The translations under genes and the position numbers were made by a program. DNA of 64,000 nt from Bacteroidaceae bacterium (GTDB lineage Bacteria; Bacteroidota; Bacteroidia; Bacteroidales; Bacteroidaceae). Below, piece after piece: positions 58,514 through 64,000 of the stretch. Where the stretch lies: contig JAFWPH010000020.1 of the NCBI GenBank assembly GCA_017509605.1, positions 62,001-126,000 on the forward strand. Direction: 5' to 3'. The notes below the pieces were generated by a model that saw only the letters and a program-made list of their open reading frames with translations, was not told where the DNA came from and made no database searches. Numbering within the stretch: position 1 is the stretch's first letter; each line of letters begins with the position of its first letter.

Positions 58514-59377
58514 TTAGTCTTTGTCAGCTATTGAAGAGATTGTCTTACAGTAGATGTCGATACATTCCTTGGCCGCTTTCACATCGTGTACCCGTAATAT
58601 GTTCGCTCCCTTGGTCAAGGCGATGGTGTTCACCACAGACGTGCCGTTGAGTGATTGCTCGGGCGTGATGCCCAAAAGGTTGTATATCATCCTCTTGCGT
58701 GAGCATCCCACAAGAACGGGCAGTTCCAGTAACTTCAGTTGCTCCATCTTCTGCAACAATAAGTAGTTGTGGTCCAGAGATTTTCCGAAACCGAATCCTG
58801 GGTCGATGATGATGTCTTTTTGCCCGCGGTCTCTGAGTTGCTGGACTTTCTCAGCGAAGTAGGTGAGAAGTTCGTGCATCAGGTCGTTGTAGTGAGGATG
58901 GTCCTGCATGTGGTCAGGAGTGCCTTTGGTATGGGTGAGGATATAGGGGACACCCAATTGCGCTACGGTATCGAACATCTCATTGTCGAACTGTCCGCCA
59001 GAGATGTCGTTGATGATGTCTGCATTATACTCCTCCACGCACATCCTTGCCACCGACGCGCGGAAAGTGTCGACTGACACCACAACATCGGGATAAGCTT
59101 TACGAAGGGGCTGAAGGGCAATGCGGAGGCGGCGTATCTCTTCCTTCTCGTCGGGACAATCAGCACCAGGTCGGGTGGAACAAGCGCCGATATCGATAAT
59201 GTGCGCTCCCTCCTCGACCATCTGCCTCGTGCGCTCCATGATGTCTTTTTCCGTTTGTTTCCGGCTTTCAGCATAGAAAGAGTCGGGTGTGACATTGAGT
59301 ATGCCCATAACACGCGGAACGTCCAAATCCATCAGCCGACCGTTGCAATTGATGCTGTATTGAAGTTCTGTTCCCAT
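58514..59377 (-). CDS. folP: Dihydropteroate synthase
   Basis: 287 residues, folate pathway enzyme that joins p-aminobenzoate to the pterin pyrophosphate; the sulfonamide target. TIM-barrel motifs: RVMGILNVTPDSFYAESRKQ, HIIDIGACSTRPGA, ISGGQFDNEMF and IDPGFGFGKSLDHNY. The SRKR region (LVGCSRKRMIYNLLG) looks wild type. The -7 box lies only about 8 bp before the ATG, so the message may be nearly leaderless. It is divergent from murF. Confidence 0.97.
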   Translation of the reverse strand: MGTELQYSINCNGRLMDLDVPRVMGILNVTPDSFYAESRKQTEKDIMERTRQMVEEGAHIIDIGACSTRPGADCPDEKEEIRRLRIALQPLRKAYPDVVVSVDTFRASVARMCVEEYNADIINDISGGQFDNEMFDTVAQLGVPYILTHTKGTPDHMQDHPHYNDLMHELLTYFAEKVQQLRDRGQKDIIIDPGFGFGKSLDHNYLLLQKMEQLKLLELPVLVGCSRKRMIYNLLGITPEQSLNGTSVVNTIALTKGANILRVHDVKAAKECIDIYCKTISSIADKD

Positions 59378-59384
59378 AACGATG

Positions 59385-59392
59385 CAAAACTA
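59385..59392 (-). promoter_or_regulatory. -7 element of folP
   Basis: Minus-strand TAGTTTTG then C, 7 bp upstream of the folP ATG. No clear -33 TTTG. If used, transcription would begin about 3 nt before the start codon or at it. Confidence 0.5.
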
Positions 59393-59436
59393 ACGATAAT
59401 TATTGACTTTATGAAGATGTTTTTGCATTTTTGTGC

Positions 59437-59444
59437 TATCTTTG
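59437..59444 (+). promoter_or_regulatory. -7 element of murF
   Basis: TATCTTTG then C matches TAnnTTTG. TTTG-like sequence is not at the proper -33 distance. The leader to the murF ATG would be about 53 nt. Confidence 0.5.
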
Positions 59445-59503
59445 CCGAAACTTTCTGCAAAAAGCGCCGTTAGGCGAAGAAAAAATCAAAAAAAGAAAAG
59501 TAA

Positions 59504-60811
59504 ATGGATATCCTACGATTGTATGAATTGTTTCTGGCCCATCCTGTGGTGACGACCGATAGTCGCGACTGTCCTGAGGGTTCGATGTTTTTCGCTTTGA
59601 AAGGAGAGACGTTCGATGGCAACGCCTACGCTGCCAAGGCATTGGCTTCGGGTTGCAGTTATGCTGTGATTGACGAGGCTGATTATGCGGTATATGGCGA
59701 TGAACGCTACATTCTTGTAGATGATGTGCTCAGCACTTTGCAGGAATTGGCCAACTACCACCGATGTCAGTTGGGCACCAGGATTATCGGTGTGACAGGC
59801 ACCAATGGTAAGACCACTACCAAAGAGCTGATTTCCACTGTGTTGCAGAAGAAATTCGAGGTGCTGTACACGCAAGGCAACTTCAACAACCATATCGGAG
59901 TGCCCAAGACTCTGTTGCGTTTAAACGACGGCCATGACATCGCGGTGGTGGAGATGGGTGCTAATCATCCAGGTGAGATTAAGACTTTGGTGAATATTGT
60001 TGAGCCCAATTACGGTATCATTACGAACGTAGGCAAGGCACACTTGTTGGGCTTCGGCAGTTTTGAGGGGGTCATTCGTACGAAAGGCGAACTCTATGAT
60101 TTCCTGCGTGGACGCCAGGATGCTAAAGTGTTCATCAACAACGACAACGAGCATCTGTTGGGCATTTCCCACGACCTGCAATTGGTGCGCTATGGCCAGC
60201 GTCCGTCTGAGGATTTGGCGATTGAAGGTCGACTGACGGGTTGTGATCCTTTCCTGCGCTTCGAGTGGAGGAAGAAAGATAGTGAGTGGCATGAGGTGCA
60301 GACCCATCTGATTGGAGGATACAATCTTGACAACTGTCTTGCCGCCATCACCATCGGTGATTATTTCGGTGTAGCCACTGACGACATCTGCGATGCCATC
60401 GCTGGCTATCAACCATCCAATAATCGTTCGCAGTTCATGCAGACCCCCCACAACCAGTTGGTCATCGATGCCTATAATGCCAATCCGACAAGTATGCGTG
60501 CGGCTTTGGAGAACTTCCGCATGATGCGGGCAGAACGCAAGTTCGTTATTCTCGGCGCCATGCGTGAGTTGGGTGATGTCAGCGAGGAAGAACACCAGAA
60601 ATGTGTCGATTTCATCGAGGAAAGTGGTTTTGAAAAGGTGTGGCTTGTTGGCGAGGAATTTGTTCCGACCCAGCATCCCGACAGTTTCCGTCTGTTCAAC
60701 AATGTAGAAGAGGTGAAGGTGTGCATCGCCGATGAACAACCTGAGGGTTACACCATTCTGATCAAGGGCTCCAACAGTACAAGGCTGTTCTCTTTAGTGG
60801 GAGAATTATAA
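59504..60811 (+). CDS. murF: UDP-N-acetylmuramoyl-tripeptide--D-alanyl-D-alanine ligase
   Basis: 435 residues; last cytoplasmic step of peptidoglycan precursor synthesis. N-terminal substrate domain (TTDSRDCPEGSMFFALKGET), central ATPase with the P-loop GVTGTNGKTTTKELI at about 105 and NHIGVPKTLLR, and a C-terminal Rossmann-like domain containing IDAYNANPTSMRAALENF. Single-gene unit with its own -7 box and terminator, outside any dcw cluster. Confidence 0.96.
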   Translation: MDILRLYELFLAHPVVTTDSRDCPEGSMFFALKGETFDGNAYAAKALASGCSYAVIDEADYAVYGDERYILVDDVLSTLQELANYHRCQLGTRIIGVTGTNGKTTTKELISTVLQKKFEVLYTQGNFNNHIGVPKTLLRLNDGHDIAVVEMGANHPGEIKTLVNIVEPNYGIITNVGKAHLLGFGSFEGVIRTKGELYDFLRGRQDAKVFINNDNEHLLGISHDLQLVRYGQRPSEDLAIEGRLTGCDPFLRFEWRKKDSEWHEVQTHLIGGYNLDNCLAAITIGDYFGVATDDICDAIAGYQPSNNRSQFMQTPHNQLVIDAYNANPTSMRAALENFRMMRAERKFVILGAMRELGDVSEEEHQKCVDFIEESGFEKVWLVGEEFVPTQHPDSFRLFNNVEEVKVCIADEQPEGYTILIKGSNSTRLFSLVGEL

Positions 60812-60824
60812 TGCACTATTATAC

Positions 60825-60869
60825 AATCTGCTCGTTTTTGAGGCACGATGCCCCTAAAACGAGCAGATT
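60825..60869 (+). terminator. Terminator of murF
   Basis: 14-bp perfect stem (60825-60838 with 60856-60869) whose 17-nt loop can form a further 4-bp hairpin (60842-60845 with 60849-60852). The plus strand continues ATTTATATATA, so termination is plausible though the T-tract is mixed. Confidence 0.75.
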
Positions 60870-60965
60870 ATTTATATATATAATGTCTATTCTTCCGTAT
60901 TTATAGAGACGTGTGTCCTATAGCTCTGATAGGCTGTTATTTTATTGAGGCTATAGCCTTTGTTT

Positions 60966-62093
60966 CTATAGTACAGCTTTCAAACGCTGAATGAAATCAT
61001 CGGCGTTGGCTTTGGAGATGCAGAGTGGAGGTAGTAGTCGCAACACGTTGGTGCCGCTGCATCCTGTGAAGCAATGCTGCTCATAGACCAGTTTGTTGCG
61101 GATTTCCTTGTACGGCACATCCAGTTCGATGCCGATCATCAAGCCTCGTCCACGTACCTCGACCACATGTGGCAAGTTTTCATCCTGTAGGCGTTGCATC
61201 AGGTATTCGCCGACGGTGGCGGCATTGTCAACGAGTTTCTCGCTTTCCAAGACGTCGAGAACGGCAAGCGCCGCTGTGCATGCCAGATGGTTACCTCCAA
61301 ATGTAGTGCCCAGCTGTCCATAGATGGGTTTGAACTTCGGTGAGATGAGTATGGCGCCCATAGGGAATCCGTTGCCTATGCCCTTTGCCACAGTAATGAT
61401 ATCTGGTTTTATGCCGGCATATTGATGAGCGAAGAACTTGCCCGACCGTCCGTAACCACATTGTATCTCGTCGGCAACAAGTACTGTGTCGTACTTGGAG
61501 CAGAGTGTTGACAGTTGCTGCATGAATTCATCGCTGGCCATGCGGATGCCTCCAACGCCCTGAATACATTCGATGATACAAGCGCATACATCACCTTTCG
61601 CCAGTTCTTTCTCCCAAGCCTCGATGTCGTTTAGGGGGAGGAATGTGGTATGGTTGTTGGCGTTGATCGGGGCGATGATTTTTGGGTTTGCGGTCACTTC
61701 CACCGCCAATGATGTACGTCCGTGGAAAGCTTTCTCCACCGCCAGGACTCTTGTACGTCCGTTGTAGAAGGATGCCAACTTGAGCGCGTTCTCGTTGGCC
61801 TCCGCACCCGAGTTGATCAGGAAGAGTTGGTAGTCATCGTAGCCAGAGGCTTTTCCCAACCGCTGTGCCAGTTCTTGTTGAAGCGGATTAACCACAGAGT
61901 TGCTGTAGAATCCGAGTTTACCCAGTTGGGCGTTCATTTTCTCTATGTAGTGAGGGTGGCAGTGCCCGATACTGATGACAGCATGCCCACCGTAAAGGTC
62001 AAGGTATTCCTGCCCTTTATCGTCCCACACTTTGCATCCTTTGCCTTTGTCGATGGCTATATTGAATAAAGGATAAACGTCGAAAAGTTGCAT
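60966..62093 (-). CDS. argD: Acetylornithine aminotransferase
   Basis: 375 residues, class III PLP aminotransferase of arginine synthesis, converting N-acetylglutamate semialdehyde to N-acetylornithine (in many Bacteroidetes the succinylated forms are used). The PLP lysine is in IITVAKGIGNGFPMGAILIS, the Asp in LVADEIQCGYGRSGKFF, and LINSGAEANENALKLA is the phosphate loop. Third gene of argG-argC-argD, 53 bp after argC. Confidence 0.93.
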   Translation of the reverse strand: MQLFDVYPLFNIAIDKGKGCKVWDDKGQEYLDLYGGHAVISIGHCHPHYIEKMNAQLGKLGFYSNSVVNPLQQELAQRLGKASGYDDYQLFLINSGAEANENALKLASFYNGRTRVLAVEKAFHGRTSLAVEVTANPKIIAPINANNHTTFLPLNDIEAWEKELAKGDVCACIIECIQGVGGIRMASDEFMQQLSTLCSKYDTVLVADEIQCGYGRSGKFFAHQYAGIKPDIITVAKGIGNGFPMGAILISPKFKPIYGQLGTTFGGNHLACTAALAVLDVLESEKLVDNAATVGEYLMQRLQDENLPHVVEVRGRGLMIGIELDVPYKEIRNKLVYEQHCFTGCSGTNVLRLLPPLCISKANADDFIQRLKAVL

Positions 62094-62146
62094 AAATCTT
62101 ACCTAAATTTTGTCTTAATTCCTCGGTGAATTCGTGTTTTTTTTTA

Positions 62147-63139
62147 TCAGAAAGCGCTTGGCTTCAGATGTAGTCCTTCCATTTCATCGATGCCGAACAT
62201 GAGGTTCATGTTTTGGACAGCTTGTCCTACGGCTCCTTTAAGCAGATTGTCGATGATGGAGGTAATGACCACTTTGTTGCCGAACTTGTCGAGATGCACC
62301 AGTGCCTTGTTTGTGTTGACCACTTGTTTCAGGTCGATAGCCTTATCTACATAATGCGTGAATGGTGCGTCGGCATAGAAATCCTTGTACATCTTCACCA
62401 AGTCCTCAACAGTTGGATTGTTTGGGCTACCTTCTTCTCCTTCGAATTTCACCACCTCTGTGCAGAAGATGCCCCTTGCGAAGTCGCCACGATAGGGGAT
62501 GAAGTCGATGCTGGCTTCAAGATGTCCCTGCAGTTCGTTGAGCGACTGGCGGATCTCGTGGATGTGCTGGTGTGAGAACACCTTGTAAACACTCATGTTA
62601 TTGTTCCGCCAGCTGAAATGCGTGGTGGCGCCAGGTTTCACACCCGCCCCGGTGGATCCGGTGATGGCATTGACCGCCACGTCGTTGTAGATCAGACCCG
62701 CCTTGGCCATTGGTAGTAATCCTAACTGTATGCAGGTGGCGAAACAGCCAGGGTTGGCCAGATGTTTGCACTTTTGGATTTGTTCGCGGTGGATTTCCGG
62801 CAGTCCATAGACGTAGTCGTGGGTAGGTGCAGCGATGCGGAAGTCTTGTGCCAAGTCAATGATCCTGGCGTGGTCGGGGATGAGGTTCTCCTTGACGAAT
62901 TGCTCGCTTTTACCATGTCCAAAACAGAAGAAGAGGACGTCCACTTCATCGAAAGGTGTTTGGTCGGTGAAATAGAGTTCGGTGTCGCCCATTAGTCCTT
63001 CGTGCACATCGGTGATCTTGTTGCCCGCATTGGATGAACTGTTGATAAACACCAGTTCCGCCTCCTTGTGGTTGAGCAATATCCGGATGAGTTCGCCAGC
63101 GGTATATCCGGCGCCTCCTAAAATGCCTATTTTAATCAT
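62147..63139 (-). CDS. argC: N-acetyl-gamma-glutamyl-phosphate reductase
   Basis: 330 residues from MIKIGILGGAGYTAGELIRI; a start six codons upstream (MTKKQT) lies in the gap and is less likely. NADPH-binding N-terminus and the catalytic cysteine in LANPGCFATCIQLGLLP (about residue 145), with the later HQHIHEIRQSLNEL histidine region. It lies 18 bp after argG. Confidence 0.96.
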   Translation of the reverse strand: MIKIGILGGAGYTAGELIRILLNHKEAELVFINSSSNAGNKITDVHEGLMGDTELYFTDQTPFDEVDVLFFCFGHGKSEQFVKENLIPDHARIIDLAQDFRIAAPTHDYVYGLPEIHREQIQKCKHLANPGCFATCIQLGLLPMAKAGLIYNDVAVNAITGSTGAGVKPGATTHFSWRNNNMSVYKVFSHQHIHEIRQSLNELQGHLEASIDFIPYRGDFARGIFCTEVVKFEGEEGSPNNPTVEDLVKMYKDFYADAPFTHYVDKAIDLKQVVNTNKALVHLDKFGNKVVITSIIDNLLKGAVGQAVQNMNLMFGIDEMEGLHLKPSAF

Positions 63140-63157
63140 AGTTTGTTTCTTTGTCAC

Positions 63158-64000
63158 TTATCTTTCCTCGTCGGGGTGGCAAGTGTAATAGAGTCGGAGA
63201 GGAGTAGAGGTGACTTTGATGAATCCTTTGGCATCTTCTGAAGTCCATCCCTTCTGAGTCTCTCCATACTCACCGAACTTGTTCTTCACGAGGTCATCGG
63301 GTGAGTCCACACCTACTGTTTGGAAACCGTAGGGGCGCAGCTCGAGTGTGACTGTTCCGTTGACGTTTCTCTGGCTGCTGGTGAGCATGGCCTCGATGTC
63401 GGGCATGACAGGCTCCAAGTATTGGCTCTCGTGAAGGAACATGCCATACCAGTTGCTGACCTGGTCTTTCCAGTACTGTTGCCATTTGCTGAGCGTGTAT
63501 TTCTCCAGGAAACGGTGTGCTCCGATGATGAGCATAGGTGCTGCTGCCTCGAATCCCACTCTTCCCTTGATGCCGATGATGGTGTCGCCCACATGGCAGT
63601 CGCGTCCAATGGCGTAGGCAGCGCCAATCTCTTCCACTTTCTGTATGGCTTTGATCTTGTCGTTGTACTCGACGCCGTTGACCGCAGTGAGTTCACCCTT
63701 GCTGAAGGTCAAAGACAGCATCTCTGGCTCCGTCTTTGTCGGGTGCTTGAGGTAGGCCGACTCAGGCAGTCCTTGCTTGGAGTCGAGGATTTCACCGCCG
63801 CAGATACTGGTGCCCCAGATACCCACGTTGTAACTGTATTTGAGTTTGGCGAAGTCAGCGTTGAATCCATTAGCATTGAGATAGTCTATTTCCTCCTTTC
63901 TGCTGAGGTTGTTGTCGCGTGTGAGCGTGATGATCTCCACGCCTGGCGCCATGACGAGGAAAGTCATGTCGAAGCGTATCTGGTCGTTGCCTGCGCCTGT
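63158..64000 (-). CDS. argG: Argininosuccinate synthase, C-terminal part
   Basis: 281 visible residues; the frame is open to the window edge, so the N-terminus with the ATP-binding loop lies outside. The first visible residues TGAGNDQIRFDM hold the citrulline/aspartate site; EEIDYLNANGFNADFAK and SYNVGIWGTSICGGEI follow, a form close to the Bacteroidetes type of about 400 residues. The C-terminus is complete (TSTPLRLYYTCHPDEER). It precedes argC by 18 bp. Confidence 0.95.
   Translation of the reverse strand, partial: TGAGNDQIRFDMTFLVMAPGVEIITLTRDNNLSRKEEIDYLNANGFNADFAKLKYSYNVGIWGTSICGGEILDSKQGLPESAYLKHPTKTEPEMLSLTFSKGELTAVNGVEYNDKIKAIQKVEEIGAAYAIGRDCHVGDTIIGIKGRVGFEAAAPMLIIGAHRFLEKYTLSKWQQYWKDQVSNWYGMFLHESQYLEPVMPDIEAMLTSSQRNVNGTVTLELRPYGFQTVGVDSPDDLVKNKFGEYGETQKGWTSEDAKGFIKVTSTPLRLYYTCHPDEER

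Noticed and set aside
59921..60739. 272-codon minus-strand frame opposite murF
   Set aside because: Shadow of murF codons. murF is full length with P-loop and substrate motifs.
60948..60959. Palindrome AGGCTATAGCCT downstream of argD as an operator
   Set aside because: Lies after the stop codon of argD between convergent genes and is too short to support a regulatory call.
1..64000. CRISPR array, insertion sequence, prophage or integrase genes
   Set aside because: No spaced identical repeats of 25-40 bp, transposase, recombinase or phage genes were found. The short-period repeats are degenerate and lack unique spacers.

Overview
The window comes from a Prevotella-like member of the Bacteroidales. 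The evidence is promoters of the TTTG-N19-22-TAnnTTTG type, secreted proteins with type IX-style C-terminal tails, a PorT-like outer-membrane protein, a DUF3467 gene next to rpsL, mostly Shine-Dalgarno-free starts, zinc-free L36 and S14, and polysaccharide-degrading enzymes. The genus is an inference from gene content; no 16S rRNA gene is present.

Layout. 1-759 holds the 3' end of an O-acetylhomoserine sulfhydrylase gene. 897-19183 (minus) is one uninterrupted translation locus, read rpsL-rpsG-fusA-rpsJ-rplC-rplD-rplW-rplB-rpsS-rplV-rpsC-rplP-rpmC-rpsQ-rplN-rplX-rplE-rpsN-rpsH-rplF-rplR-rpsE-rpmD-rplO-secY-map-infA-rpmJ-rpsM-rpsK-rpsD-rpoA-rplQ and closed by a hairpin terminator. The few long gaps inside it (before rpsL, rpsG, rpsJ and rpsD) can fold and are candidate ribosomal-protein autoregulation sites. 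19575-23357 (minus) carries dsbD, a cysteine-desulfidase-like gene and DUF3467. 23561-31175 holds envelope and secreted proteins: a carboxypeptidase-regulatory-like protein, a DUF1460 amidase with a 57-residue peptide gene upstream, a 1224-residue modular surface protein and a secreted phosphoesterase. 31443-39425 (plus) holds a 1647-residue putative polysaccharide-active enzyme, a glycosyltransferase, radC, a DUF59 Fe-S assembly factor and lpxH.

39516-46247 (minus) is a probable operon lptF/G-ribBA-aspartate aminotransferase-pta-ackA. A tRNA with a CAT anticodon and a 47-residue membrane peptide follow. 46879-56264 (minus) is a rhamnogalacturonan/pectin-type locus (GH105, DUF4837 lipoprotein, CE12-like esterase, GH106, GH30-like) without susC/susD. 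56356-57536 holds divergent porT-like and ferredoxin genes. 57605-60811 carries cdaA, folP and murF. 60966-64000 carries argG (partial)-argC-argD.

The signal that the gene list does not explain is a set of degenerate short tandem repeats. The period is 9 bp, in one case 8 bp. They fill the leader or intergenic gap directly before the start codon of at least eight unrelated genes. In three cases they begin at the predicted transcription start and run towards the ATG. The repeat sequence differs between genes while the period and position are kept. The other leads are the structured r-protein leaders, four strong Shine-Dalgarno sites inside the r-protein operon, the small peptide/amidase unit, and the divergent pair of surface-enzyme transcription units at 26-36 kb.
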